Positions 22,324-38,099 of a stretch of DNA of 64,000 nucleotides are shown in pieces (positions within the stretch are counted from its first letter, which is position 1; each line of letters starts with the position of its first letter). Source of the DNA: Perkinsus marinus ATCC 50983 (taxonomy: Eukaryota > Perkinsozoa > Perkinsida > Perkinsidae). Where the stretch lies: NCBI RefSeq assembly GCF_000006405.1, contig NW_003202922.1, positions 237,663-301,662 of the forward strand, given 5' to 3'. A model generated the notes under the pieces. That model ran no database searches. It worked only from the letters and a program-made list of their open reading frames with translations, and was not told the DNA's origin. The translations under genes and the position numbers were made by a program.

Positions 22324-23211
22324 GGGGTTCTCTAGCTCGCTGACGCTCGGGGGTGTAAGCGATATGTTAAGATACACCAGTTAAATTATGTCCTTGTTGC
22401 ACTGAATCGAGAACGTAGACCTATGCGTCCTTGGAAGTCTCAGGTTGAGATGAAAAGATCAATCTTATACGGAGCGTGCCACTTTTTCAAGCAAGTCACG
22501 AGATTTTCGATTTCTTTTCCAACAAAGACAGTTCCCTCTGAAATTGTAGCAATCGATACCCAGTCACATAGCGGATACCGTATTAAGAGGAATACGTGAT
22601 ACTCGTAACCATAACGGTTAAACCGTTCCATAGATATTCAGACAAGCGCCCATTCTGACCGCTTTCAACCGTGCCAGTTTCTTACGCAACAATCACCGTA
22701 CTATGCCACGCTCCTTATTCATCCTCAAGCTAACACTCTCGGAGTAACTTGAGAACACGATTCTGTTAGCGGATCGTATGATAGCAAGGACACAACACAG
22801 AGCCGCTCAGGGCGGCCCGCTCTGGAGCACAATCTAATCATTAGATGTTACTAACATCATGTTAGTGTGGATGATATGAGATAGTAGCTAGCACATGGTG
22901 ATTCACATGCGACTGTATGCTATACTGAGCTCTGTCCAGTCATATGAACACACGATACAACAGAGTCGTCGAAAACTCAGCTTGATAGTACACTGCATTG
23001 AATAGATTGAAGCGAGTCGGGCAAACGATGATGGACTTAAGTACTTAATCGGGTAGTAGCAAGTCGAACTCCGGATACGAACTTCATAAACCTGATGGGT
23101 CTCCATGAATTGCAGATCAAGATAGCGAATCATTCCCTCATGCAGGTTCTACTGTATATCCATGTTGAGGTTAGTCTTTAAACTTATCTGACTTAGAGTC
23201 TCCAAGTTAGA

Positions 23212-23230
23212 GAACCCGTCGCTTCGCTCC
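23212..23230. repeat. 19-bp dispersed repeat, copy 2
   Basis: Identical to 22305-22323, in the same orientation. Confidence 0.5.
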
Positions 23231-24363
23231 AGAACTCTCAAGCTCGTTTTTGCTCAGAGTAGAAGCAGACAGTAAGTGGAACCCTAAGGCCTATATCACA
23301 AGAAACGCTCCTTAAGGTGCACCTTTAATTTAGGAGCAAGGGACAAGGAGACTTACACCTTACGCGAAGTGCTTTCACTATAGTTGCACCTCGTGCTCCG
23401 TACTGAGGTCCGCGAGGTGCATCTTCAGCTTAAGAGTATAGAGTATACCGGCGCGTATGAAAACGTCGACGCAGTGCTCCGATGAAGCTCAAAAATAAGG
23501 TAATGGCCATTGAGTACAGCAAACTCAAAAACACTACCACCATCAACTCGCTCGAGAATAATCGGTCATCACCGTAAAACGCTAAAGCGCCAAGTCGAAT
23601 ATGCAATTGCAAGTCTAATTGCTTGAGCAGGGACAGAACATCCGCGTACGAGTGTCTCGCCGCGACACGCGTGGTCTGGCGGTAAAGAGCGAAGCGAACA
23701 ACCGAGAATGGTAAGGCCGGTGCGATAAAGTGCCATAATGTACCACCGGAGCAGTTTCACGGCGCCAAGGAGGGGGCTTGAAATATCTCCTATGGAATCG
23801 CTTTACGTGGGGAGACTCTCCCTGCTCCTTGTAGGGTAAGGACTCCCTACTAAGGAGCCTTACGGTGAGGAGCCTAGTGACACCTTACCTCACTCCTACC
23901 CCGCAAATCGTGAGAATGTAAAAGTGCCTTGCAACGAAACCGTAAGCTACCTCACAATTTTTGCTCCTTATGAGGGCTTGTGAAATAGCCTCCTAACGAT
24001 GCGGGAAAATTATAACGTTGTGTGTGTTCTCCTGAAGATCGGGAGTTAGGATCTGATGCGAGAGATATAGTGGCAGCAAGTAGTCTATTACAAAGAATTT
24101 CGTAAAACGATAAGGGACTACTTAAATAGGACTTTCATACTGCAGCGAGCATTCGCTGTAGAGCACACGTTGACTGGAGAGTATATTGCGTGTGTGTGAC
24201 ATAAGAAGCGAGCAATGGAAACAGGTTTGTAAGAATTCCTGGAAGGTATTGAAATTGCTATACTCCTACTGGGGTGCTAATCGTCTTTGAAACATCCCTT
24301 GTATCCCAAAGCCATAAGGTCCAGCAGGTAATGGACCTTAGCCGGTAGCTTAGCCACCTTAGC

Positions 24364-24395
24364 CGGCTACCTGCGGCTAGCTTAGCAGGTAGCCG
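24364..24395. repeat. 11-bp perfect hairpin in a CTTAGCC repeat cluster
   Basis: CGGCTACCTGC (24364-24374) and GCAGGTAGCCG (24385-24395) are perfect inverted repeats around a 10-nt loop. Just upstream, CTTAGCCGGTAG and CTTAGCCGGCTA occur as near-tandem copies. Confidence 0.6.
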
Positions 24396-26399
24396 AGACA
24401 CAGATATGGACTGCGACTTCACGAGAGAGTACCGAATCACATGATGAACATTTCACAATCATACGACCAAGAGAGTGAGGTTAAATATCTTCATTGAGGT
24501 AGAAAAATCGTCAATCGCACTAACGGTTGCAAGTGAACAGTATCGGCTTAGGGGTGAAACAGACGTATTATTCGAATCGAATAATTCGATGGATTTTACT
24601 ACCCTCTCTTCTATTACCAATTGGTCTTGTGTTGTCAAGTGTTGACTGCCACTTGTAACCCACGCATATGGGAGGTTTGATTATATCGATTCCGCGAATG
24701 ACACACTCGGAATGAGGATCGTTGGGTGACAGTGTGGGTTGTATCATCCAAATCAGATGCATCACTATGTAGCAAATGATCATAAATTACATCGGCTGTA
24801 GCACGATTAGCGGCAATGTCTCGGGAGTGAAGAGTAGTTTTTGCGGATACCTAAGAATGGTGCATGACTGGAAGCGGCACATGATCGACATCAGTAAGAG
24901 TCGGTGATAAGAATGAGTGAACCCTCACAAACGGATCGGCTGATGATCTGGAGGTACAACAGAGTCGTTGGACGTTCGTCACCACGTCGTTAGTATCGAA
25001 TGGTAGGGTGATGATGCAGTTGGTGATGTCAAAAAGGAGCGTTATTATGTAGAAAAGAGTGGCATGTGTAGATGCAAGTATCTCAGCAGTATCACGATCA
25101 GTATTAAACTCTTGAGGGTGAAAGTTGAACACTACGTCATGAATACCAACGGATGAACGTAGATTGTAGGACGACCAAGTCGTTCGTAATGCCTACAATA
25201 CAGGTGTTATCAAGTAAAGAAGGATAACATATGTAGATGTAAGTGCTACAGCAGTAAAACGACGAAACATAAAGTATTGCAGGCGCGAAGTACTCCGTAT
25301 GGAAACCTCAGTGAATTGCATAGTTAGAAGCGGTCAAAGCTTGACATGTATAAACCCTACCAACACATCTGTTGGCAGTGGGAGAGAGGCGGTGGAGTTT
25401 TGAGAGAGGGTGACGTGACATAAAATATAGAAATTATACTTCACACCACAGACTGTGGACAGTGAATGTCGTGAATTTTTGGCACAGTGTACATCGGCGC
25501 ATGTTCAATGTGGTAGAAATCTCCATGAAAACTGAACGTGCTAGTGAGAAAAAAGCGTATGACACAAAGCTATCGTATGGTAAAAGATTAATAAGTGTTT
25601 AGTAGGTATTAAGGGTGTAAAGCTGATCAGATAGACAAAAGGCATTATTCTTGTTGTGAATAAATTCCTGTAACGTTTTAACACAATGTACATCGGCGCA
25701 TATCTATTAGGGTCGATCTTACAAATACGGCCACAGTAAGTGATACGGAAAAGGCAGTTCTTGATAGAGTGGAAGTGTACCAAGTATACGGCGAACATGA
25801 TATATGTAGGGGTGTTGACAGTGAGACACAATTTGGAAGGAACCGAAAGCAGGCACGGAAACGATTGTGAATTAATTACTCGGAGCAAATTTTTGTGACG
25901 GTTTAACACATCTAAATCGTTTTGATCGATCACGCTATGCAAGAGATACTGTGAATCATAGGGAGCTTCATCGCACGACAAATGTAGTACTGGATAGTCT
26001 CAGTGGCATGTAAGGTATCCAGAGAAAGTCAGACGCGGATATGACAAATCAAGAACGGAGTCAACTTTTTGACGCACGATTTGTTTACTCCTATTAGTAT
26101 ATAGTAGAGATTTTTGTTCAATAACGAATCTCATCAACCTTGAGAAAATGCGAGAGTCCAAGTTTTCAAGATTGATACCTTCACAGTGTTCCTTCTTAGA
26201 GGAAAGTCATAGTTGACTAAGCACTCAACAAGGTGCCGAAGTGATGAAAGCCGTTAAGCTTCTTATGAAGACTGAGCTACGTTCGTACGCAAGCTCAATG
26301 AGCGGAGCGAAGTGACTTTCTTTCCATAAAATGGAACAACAGTGGGAAAGTGCTTAGATGCAAATGAGTTAATTCACAGTATTAGTTTTTATAAAATCT

Positions 26400-27078
26400 A
26401 TGACGTCCTCTATTGCTACATATCAGTCCGCAACGAAGGCGTTTTCTACGCACGATGGAGCCGACGAAATCATCGAGAAACTGAACAGAATTCTCGACAA
26501 TGTTAACGAGAAGGTCACTGGTCCGGCGTATGGCGGGCCGACTCGACTACTCCCCACCCTTTATCTTGGTAAGCACCTCGGTCGACGTGTGAAAACAACC
26601 GATCGATCGGCCTCAGGTAACGAGATGCAAGCTCGTAATACCACTCGTCTGAGAACTCTTGGTATCACTCACATCATCAACATGGCCAGCAGCTACATCA
26701 CCACTGACCAGAAGTATTACGGCTCCGACTTCGCCTATTTGGGCATCCCTTGCGAGGACACCGACAACTACGATATCATTTCTGCCTTCGACAAGTGCAA
26801 AAAGCATTATTATGACGCCAAACGCAGCGGCGGAGCGGCACTTGTACACTGTGTGATGGGAATCAACAGGAGCGGGTGAATCCCCACAGCTGAGCGTCCT
26901 CACGAAAGCGTTCACTTTCAGGTTCTGCGCCATTGCTTTGGTAGCTCTGGACATGAACGTCGACATTCTGCAAGCAGCATCCTATGTTCATGATCGTCGC
27001 GAGTTCCTCCTATCTAATCGCGGTTTCCGTCGGCAGCTGGTGCAGTGGGCCGCCAGAGAAGGAAAACTGCCCCAGTGA
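26400..27078 (+). CDS. dual-specificity protein phosphatase
   Basis: Hydrolyses phospho-Tyr and phospho-Ser/Thr in the cytosol or nucleus. Exon 1 is 26400-26876 and exon 2 is 26923-27078, with a 46-nt GT-AG intron between, giving 210 residues, typical for a small atypical DSP. The conserved order is present: LLPTLYLGKHL, RLRTLGITHIINMA, FAYLGIPCEDTDNYDII (with the general-acid Asp), then the P-loop VHCVMGINRSG with its catalytic Cys and Arg, and DILQAASYVHDRREFLLSNRGF after it. The intron interrupts the codon right after the P-loop. No N-terminal targeting signal is seen. It stands alone: neighbours on both sides are over 1 kb away. Confidence 0.93.
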
Positions 27079-28210
27079 TGATTTTTAGTGACGATTTCCG
27101 GCAGCTGGTACTCCTTTTTAATCCGGTATTTATATTGTATAGGCATTTTTTATTTGACTTGTGCTCCCTGTTCGTCATCATGTGGCATCATGTTGGGTTT
27201 GAAGTGGAGCTAGCTTCGTCACGAACGACCAACCCGAACCTTGATAGCAGCTAAGTACGCAGCGCATAATACAACCCTTCGGATAAGGTGTGTGAGAGAG
27301 TTATGACTTCGAACCGCAGATATGAATCTTTTCACTGCTGTTGACAGCTATAAGTGGCTTCCTTATTAGATTTGTATCAATGAGCATCTCGTCAGTAGTA
27401 GAAATGGAACACACCCTCAGGAGTCTGCGAACTTTCCACGAGCTTTTGAGGTAAACTGACTTTTGGTTTAAATGTTCTCTAGGTGCCTATCATCCTTGCG
27501 CAAGCCACAAACGTTCTTTCCCGGCCGCTTTCTGTCTCTTCGGGCCACATTTCACGCTGGATGACAATTCGGGTTTCTGGTTTCGGTGAGATCAGTTCGG
27601 CCTTGGATAACAACTGAGATCAAGGTGTTTGTCGCGAACCGTTCCAATGTCCGCTGACTTTTCGGGGGGAAAAATAATGCCGAACTTGTCGCCAATCTCG
27701 TCGAGCAGTTCATCAACATCATCGACGAGTTGATTATGATGACTTGCGGGAGTGAAATGATCACAGTAAGCCATCAACAGCAGTCCTTCGACATAACAGC
27801 CTTCGCTTGGATAACAGTTCGAGTTTTGGGTTGTCCTGTCTGGTTTCGGGTTTCTCTCTCCGTTCTTACCCGCGGTCCTTTTTCTGGGGACTCCTCTGTG
27901 AGATTTTCGTGACCGTCAAGATCCATTTGTGCCCTGCAAAGGAAATTTAGGACTAGCACTAAGTTTTTGACAGTCGACTAATACCAATCGAACTCATAAT
28001 GCCTAAAAAAGCGAGGAGGTGTAGTGCACTTGAAGACCATCAGAACTAGATCAACGCAACAGAGGGTGTGGTCGGGACTGGGAGCTAAAACGCTCAATAC
28101 AGCGAACCAAATGTACAGTTGAGCTACGCTGACCATATTAGAATTGATGCATGACGTGCTTGCCGTGCGCAAGATGGATGTTGCAAGATAATGGTAACAA
28201 AAATACTACG
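27079..28210. other. intergenic; contains a copy of a GGTTTCGGGTTT-type repeat
   Basis: 27540-27930 has the phrases TTCGGGTTTCTGGTTTCGG, GGATAACAGTTCGAG and CTGGTTTCGGGTTTCTC, which recur at 56740-56850 and, reversed, at 21990-22030. No gene is supported. Confidence 0.4.
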
Positions 28211-30265
28211 TTATCGTCTAATATCAAAACAATCGCAGAACGACCCTGCTGAGGGCCATCGAGGGGAGCAGTCGGGCGGGTGAATAGAAAGTAAAGCTTC
28301 CGTTGCTACACCCGCATCCAACTCGCCCACTGGAACACCGAGCTGCGCAGCTCGCTGCAGCAGAATTTTATTGGCCAGTACGTCAATTTTGGACTGACTC
28401 GCCCTATGACATACCGCATCGAAGGCCATATGGTCCTCGTTGGCTACCTCATCGAAAGTATCATGATCAAGGTGGCATTTCACTCTTTTACCTCTGTAGA
28501 TGCATCCTTCCCCACGACGCCACATTGGCACCAAGCCGAAATAATCTGGCCATGAACACCAGTCGCACCACTCATTATACTCCTCGTTGTCACCAGTGTT
28601 CAACTGGCCGTCAACTTCAGAGCACAAGTCGGGGCGTCTCCTACAGTAATCTACCATAGGCTGCGACGACGGTCCGTATCCATCCTCGATCGACCGAGGC
28701 AACAGCGACCCTCCGTACACTTTCGCAACAGCTTTGTGCAACAGAGAAATAACAGGCTCTTCGCGAAGACGGCCAAATACATTCCACAGCTTGCGGGGGT
28801 AATAGAGAACGTTCAGATAGGCGGCCCCAACGGAAAATTGGACATCCTGATAGACGCTCAGCAGCCGTTCAGGGTCGCCCATTTTCATGAACTCACCGAG
28901 ATTGATAACAACGCCACCTGGTCGAAGTAGATGCGCCCTGGTCATGCCAGTGCCAACACTGCTAACATAAATGTCAGACTGGGAGAATACCTTCAGCTGC
29001 TCACGAAAGGAGTACTGCTCCCACCGTATGAACGATATGGTGCAGTTCAACGTTTTTGGCGAGTTCAACGCAATCCTCTCGAACATCACTCGATCGCCTT
29101 CAGTAAACCTTTTATTATCAATGATAACCCCACGACATTCTTTCGCGCGTTCGAGTCGGTCAGAGAGATGCGGAGTGGCCAATTTGTATTGTCTCAGCAG
29201 CCGAGCCGAAAAAAGATAAAGGGCATTTTCAAAGGTGTAGGAGCCGGGTAAAGTGGCATCAGTCTTGAAGCTCCTATGGGCCATCCGTCTCGACCCTATG
29301 ACGAGCTTCTCAAATCGGTAAACGGAGCTTCTGAGCTCGTTGAGCCTGCTATACTGACCTCCACCGAAAATGGGGGCAAGCTCGTCAATCAAGTAACGCT
29401 GTCCACCCGGCCCATCATCTAATCTTAGGACAATATTGAATGGTGTGGTACCATAACCAAATCGGATGAGGGATACATATAAGGGGTACAGACCGTCATA
29501 AAGGAGATGGCCGTGATTGTGAGGGTATAATGAGTAGCCGTAAGCTGTTACACCAGCCATGATAGTGAGCGGCCTTGAAGACCATGAATTCCGTAGCCAA
29601 TCTTCAGCTTCTACTGCAGTGGGGAAATAAAGCACTGTAGGCGTGAATGTTGATCCTTTAAAGTAGTCTGAGCAGTTCGACATGAGCAGTCTGATGCCAC
29701 TGATATCACCCCTGACACCATCGAGTGGGCCGGCCACCAGCTGCTCGTTGCCAACATCAATACTCACAGGTTTCTGCTTGTACGCTGCTGACCTTATTCG
29801 CCCGGTCAGCCTCGTCCTCGATGGCAAGAGAATAACAAATTGCTCTTCAGAGGTAAAGTAATACATATTTTCAACTAGACAACTTCTATTCACCTTATGA
29901 CCAGTGCATTGTATTCGCGACCACAGATCCTTTTCCCTCACTGAAACCTCCGGAAAAAGGAAGTCCACTGTAGCAGGTCTGCCATTCTGCTCGTCCACAA
30001 GGGCGGCGCCCCAACGAGGTACTCGGAAAAGCGGAGTCGGATCAACGGACACTCCCATACCGTTTGGACTCTCCTGGCGCACAGACTGCGAATCTAAGTG
30101 CAGTATATTCCTCTGCAAGTCATGCGGGCTGATCTGGGAAGCCTCTAGCACAGTAGTGACGATAAGTGAGAGAAGACACATAGCAGATAGTAGTAAGTAT
30201 TTCCAATCAGCATCAGCGGCAGTCCGCACCAGACGGTCTGGACATGGTCCCCGGGACTGCGCCAT
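28211..30265 (-). CDS. GT61-family glycosyltransferase (EOGT/xylosyltransferase-like)
   Basis: A single long exon. The start is placed at ATG 30265 (MAQSRGPCPDRLV), giving about 684 residues; an upstream non-ATG extension is possible. Type II membrane topology: a short basic N-terminus, then the anchor WKYLLLSAMCLLSLIVTTV, then a luminal domain. The core carries NHGHLLYDGLYPLYVSLIRF and, towards the end, FREQLKVFSQSDIYVSSVG followed by GMTRAHLLRPGGVVINLGEF. Together these are the DUF563/GT61 signature. The enzyme probably acts in the Golgi or ER adding a sugar to proteins or glycans; donor and acceptor cannot be read from sequence. A Cys-rich C-terminal extension (YCRRRPDLC, WCDWCSWPDYF) is beyond the usual core. 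Confidence 0.85.
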   Translation of the reverse strand: MAQSRGPCPDRLVRTAADADWKYLLLSAMCLLSLIVTTVLEASQISPHDLQRNILHLDSQSVRQESPNGMGVSVDPTPLFRVPRWGAALVDEQNGRPATVDFLFPEVSVREKDLWSRIQCTGHKVNRSCLVENMYYFTSEEQFVILLPSRTRLTGRIRSAAYKQKPVSIDVGNEQLVAGPLDGVRGDISGIRLLMSNCSDYFKGSTFTPTVLYFPTAVEAEDWLRNSWSSRPLTIMAGVTAYGYSLYPHNHGHLLYDGLYPLYVSLIRFGYGTTPFNIVLRLDDGPGGQRYLIDELAPIFGGGQYSRLNELRSSVYRFEKLVIGSRRMAHRSFKTDATLPGSYTFENALYLFSARLLRQYKLATPHLSDRLERAKECRGVIIDNKRFTEGDRVMFERIALNSPKTLNCTISFIRWEQYSFREQLKVFSQSDIYVSSVGTGMTRAHLLRPGGVVINLGEFMKMGDPERLLSVYQDVQFSVGAAYLNVLYYPRKLWNVFGRLREEPVISLLHKAVAKVYGGSLLPRSIEDGYGPSSQPMVDYCRRRPDLCSEVDGQLNTGDNEEYNEWCDWCSWPDYFGLVPMWRRGEGCIYRGKRVKCHLDHDTFDEVANEDHMAFDAVCHRASQSKIDVLANKILLQRAAQLGVPVGELDAGVATEALLSIHPPDCSPRWPSAGSFCDCFDIRR

Positions 30266-30538
30266 GGCAGTGAGAACACTGTAGCAGCGATGGACTTCAT
30301 CCCAGGAGAAACACCAACGTTCCAACAATGCAGAAAGCGTGATAATGCAATTACCGTCATCCGAGTGAGTATCATGACGAACACGGGGAGAGGACAGAAC
30401 AAAAGGATGAGCTCAGCGTACGCTACTGAAACGCGCTCCATGAAGACTGACAAATTCATATTGCAGGCGCTAATCCTCTTGTCTGATGCCCCTGTGAAGC
30501 CCCGAGCGACACCCGGCGCCGACGAGGCACCTACGGCC

Positions 30539-30682
30539 ATGCTACTTGTGTGGCTTTTTCTGATGCTGTGGTCGGTCGCAATGAACCTGGCATCATCCGG
30601 ACAGGGACTTTCAACAACTGATCACACTCTTGATAGAAGTCCGAAAGTCCCATGTTCTCCAAAAAAGACTTACAGCGAATGA
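30539..30682 (+). CDS. possible secreted protein, first exon
   Basis: From ATG 30539 the frame encodes MLLVWLFLMLWSVAMNLASS, a textbook-like signal peptide, followed by a polar segment and a stop at 30682. A second, frame-shifted open stretch (30652-30843) is Ser/Cys-bearing and could be a next exon. It lies divergently about 270 bp from the GT61 start. No family recognised. Confidence 0.28.
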   Translation: MLLVWLFLMLWSVAMNLASSGQGLSTTDHTLDRSPKVPCSPKKTYSE

Positions 30683-30843
30683 GGAGCTCACCTTCGTCGC
30701 AAGATCTCTCAGTGGTCCATTACTCAACTAACTGCAGCGAGCTGTTCTCCGCCCTCCGCTTCTGGTGCGAGCATGCAATCCCGGGAAACACGAGACCGTG
30801 CAGGATCGAGAGCAGGATAGGCAAGGGAGTCAGAAAATTATAA

Positions 30844-31989
30844 AGTCCACGAGCGCAAGATTCACGAGTCCAGGAAGTCAACAAAGGATGGTCATAATGC
30901 TCGTCTTGACAGAGGGTCTTTTCCCTGAGGTGTCTTTGGCTATGATGGCAGGAATGACATTGTGCATGGGTAACAAATAAGCTGAATCACAAGGACTGCT
31001 GGACGCGATCAGATCGCGGCGATCTGAACAAAGAGCAGGTTGATCATCAAACGGCACTTTGACCCTATTTAAGGAATGTAGTCCCCCCATTACGAGAACC
31101 CTCGAACAAGCAGTCTATTCTCTCTGCAGCGGAGGAAAGCATACCTGCCACTATAATCAACGCCAGCGAGGCTTCAATTCTGGCCGAGTGATCAACGACA
31201 GATTATTATTGAGATCTCGATACGTGACCATACGTAGACGTGAAGATTGGATGGGCGAGCGAGATTGTTGTAGAGGGGACACTGTCACGTTCCATGAACC
31301 GTTCATGATGAACGTCATGATATATGTAGCTCGGTGAAATCCCATGCACAGAGGAGTGGGACAGGCTGACGAGGATGACACGGGCAGGAATGGCTATAAA
31401 AACTTGTGGTTTCTATGAAACCGTAGCCCGGGCAGGTTATAACCGTTAAACTGGAACCCGGGCGAGCGCTAACTCCAGATCCGTGACTGGTGAGAGCATA
31501 GACTCTAACCGAGATCTGGATAGGTTAGCTCATAGCCGCCTGCTGTGAACATCCTCGATCTGCTAGAGTGCTGGTCTATTTGTAAATCAAGAGAGCAGCG
31601 TGGAATCATCACACACTGCTCCCTAAACCTTGACTGCCATGCTATAATATGACAGTCAAGGATTAGACCTACACTCTACCTCTGGGCAAGGGGAGGGAGG
31701 GTTTGATGACTTCATCGAGTCATTGATGATTCTGTTACAGCTGTTGGTGCTTGAAACCTACTAGCCTAGCAAGCTAGATGATATTATCGCATATTATTCT
31801 GTGTTATTGTGTATTGTTGTGTCACCTCTACTTGTGTGATTTCACTATCCTCGATCCCTACGAGTCGGGATCAGTCACAGGATGCGACTCACTGACCACA
31901 GACGAGGAAACAGAAGAATATGAACACAGACCATGGACGATATACGTTGTAGTCGGGCCGACTCAGATGTATAACGACAAAATATAAAT
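30844..31989. other. intergenic upstream of tRNA
   Basis: No supported gene. Contains a short hairpin (31628-31661). The frame at 31059-31337 is Arg-rich and has no motif. Confidence 0.4.
31628..31661. repeat. 13-bp stem hairpin
   Basis: CCTTGACTGCCAT (31628-31640) pairs with ATGACAGTCAAGG (31649-31661) with one mismatch and an 8-nt loop. Confidence 0.6.
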
Positions 31990-32062
31990 AGCAGCTTGGC
32001 GCAGTGGATAGCGTGTTGGGCTCATAACCCAAAGGTCCCTTGATCGAAACAAGGAGCTGCTA
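31990..32062 (+). tRNA. initiator tRNA-Met (CAT)
   Basis: A 73-nt cloverleaf. The acceptor stem AGCAGCT/AGCTGCT pairs fully, the anticodon stem TTGGG/CCCAA carries loop CTCATAA with anticodon CAT, and the T stem CCTTG/CAAGG carries loop ATCGAAA. The A1:U72 pair and the ATCGAAA T-loop in place of TTCRA are hallmarks of eukaryotic initiator tRNA. No intron. A short T run (CTTTTC) follows at once, as expected for Pol III termination. Confidence 0.95.
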
Positions 32063-32136
32063 CTTTTCGTGAACAATACGATAATTGTCCCAACCCCTTA
32101 ACTTCACAGAAGAGCATCATGCGTTTCAAAGGGGCA

Positions 32137-32945
32137 TCATTTTATCCCCACGATCCGCTCTACATAGCGTCCGCAGACGGAAAGTCTGGATAAACTCCGT
32201 ACCAAGCGTAATTCAACTGTTGGTTGCCATCGGCAGCCACTGTGAATGCGGACTTGGACTTGTATTATTGGAGGACCAAGATCAACGCGTATTTCACCAG
32301 GATTGACTTCCCGAAGGGCGCTTGCGATACTGCGCCGTTGATATGGGATTCTAGTGACGTTCTGACACCGTCGCATTAATCGCAGCCTAGATAAGGGAAA
32401 ACCTCCTACTGTTCTCTCTGCCCCGACAAATATATCGCCACAAAATCGGCCTGGGTCTCGAGTGTTGACCGTACTTGTATCAGGCGGTCCATTATTCCTG
32501 CGCAGTGTAACAAGCCTGGAAACGCACGACTGGGCTCTCTGAAGTTACTCGCCGATGAGCAACCAGCACCAGCAACGAGCTTAATCGCGAGCTGCACCCT
32601 TTTCTTGCTCAACTTCCCCTTCATCGAGCATTTGATTCAGAGTGATGAACACTGATGCTGGAGTGAGAGCACATCTGAAGTCCCCCATCCGTGAAACGCA
32701 GAAGTAACCTCGGACACTAGGCTCATCAAAGCCCGGCAAAGTCCCTATTCGACGCCCGGTCATCACGCCCCTAGGCTCTGACATGAAAACCCCTGCGGGA
32801 GCCCGAAGATAGCGATGATACTCGTAATTCTCATCACCGCGACCTCCTATTCGCCACCAATTGTACTGATCTTTTCCGTTATAAGGCTGGCCGGTGGAAG
32901 ACTTATACGACCACCCCAAGAAGTTCTTGGCAGGAACAGCTTAAG
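32137..32945 (-). CDS. hypothetical two-exon protein
   Basis: One exon (about 32945-32603, acceptor GGCTTAAG) is Tyr/Gly/Arg-rich: SSTGQPYNGKDQYNWWRIGG, then YEYHRYLRAPAGVFM and GYFCVSRMGDFRCAL. An intron of about 80 nt leads to a long open exon (about 32533-32137) with IPYQRRSIASALREVNPGEI and a stop at 32137. The first exon with the start codon was not found. No domain recognised. It converges on the tRNA, which ends 75 bp away. Confidence 0.5.
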
Positions 32946-33193
32946 CCATACCATCCCTCGACGACAACTCAACACAAGCGGGCAGTGCTACTCATGTCCC
33001 CATGCACAGTAGACTAATTTATGTACCAAAATGATGACGATAGTGCTGATGGACGGAATGGAATCATGCATGCCCTTCAAATGCTTCACTTATGAATGTC
33101 AACCGTACCAGAGAATGTCGACAACAACAATGAATGATAATTGCAAGAATCTGGGCAGTCGTTCATACTGTGACGACGATCGATACGAGTCTG

Positions 33194-37117
<3,924 letters not shown>

Positions 37118-38099
37118 GATCAATGTACTAGTCACTCGGTCCCTAACCCGAACCTTATTATCTAAATTTCTCTATAGGACCAACAAGAATACACATCTAT
37201 TGCTCCGTGAGCCAACACTGATCCAATTTCGCACGACGATCGAACGAGATGCCCGACAGATGATGTAGGTCCCTCTCTTGAGGACCACTGCCATGATGCA
37301 GATTGCTATCGACCTTTCCATCGTTGTGAAACAGTTGACGAGTTGTATAATCGGATCTTGCGCAGATCGCGTGCGGATCATCATGGCGTAATTTCGTGGC
37401 GCGTGACGGATTGCAACTGTGGTGACCCCAACTCAAACTTCTGGAGTCTAACTGCGACAAGCTTTACTCGTTTAGGGTATTCAAAAAGAAGCAGCTCCTT
37501 CTGTCCAACGCGGGGAAGCTCCGTTCGCCTCACGATTTCATTTCCGCAGTGCGAATCGCTAGCGGAGCGACGCGACCATCCGCATCGGTACTCAACCTAG
37601 GTTAACGAGTTTAAGTCATAATGATAAGTTAATAATACGAGTTAATAACTTCAGTGTAATATCGGTTTACTGTTAACCTTCATTACAGTGAAGTACCCAT
37701 CGATTCTTCGCTTGGGGTCAGCTCGGCACTGCTTTCCTTCTACAAATCGTCTCTACGGAGAATTATGAGTACTGGCTTCCAATACTAATTCAACAACTTC
37801 GCTGATAACAGTATCAACACCAGTAGTGTTCGGTGCAGACATATGAAATAGAGAAGTCGTTCGATAAACCCATTTCGAAACGCGTACAATCCGATGCTGG
37901 GATCGATTCTGAATTCCAGAATTGATTCAATGAACATGGGGAGAATTTGCATGACACGAACGGGAGCATACCTCTCGTAGACACTGCTGATAGTCACCTC
38001 ACTATTGAGTATAGGAGTTATGACGATGAACCGAAGTAGCTAAGCTTCAGCAGAGTATCGTACGACCGTAAACATGCGTGAATGTGAGACAGTCTACAC
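37118..38099. other. intergenic between divergent AMPK and TRP channel genes
   Basis: Divergent promoter-sized region. AT-rich around 37610-37690 (GAGTTAATAAT-type repeats). No coding exon supported. Confidence 0.4.

Larger units (their letters stand above)
22324..26399. other. gene-poor, AT-richer stretch
   Basis: Apart from short repeats and a hairpin I see no supported gene in about 4 kb. Frames of 60-146 codons on the minus strand (the longest at 25541-25981) lack motifs and look like chance. Local direct repeats of GGAGCCT and CTCCTTA type cluster at 23280-23990. The part before 26400 should contain the promoter or trans-splice acceptor of the phosphatase gene, but no element is recognisable. 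Confidence 0.45.

Noticed and set aside
23280-23990. Short repeats that might form a CRISPR-like or satellite array
   Set aside because: Units differ in length and spacing, and the organism is eukaryotic. No regular array exists.
25541-25981. 146-codon open frame on the minus strand
   Set aside because: Composition is like translated AT-rich DNA, with no motif and no plausible splice context. Treated as chance.
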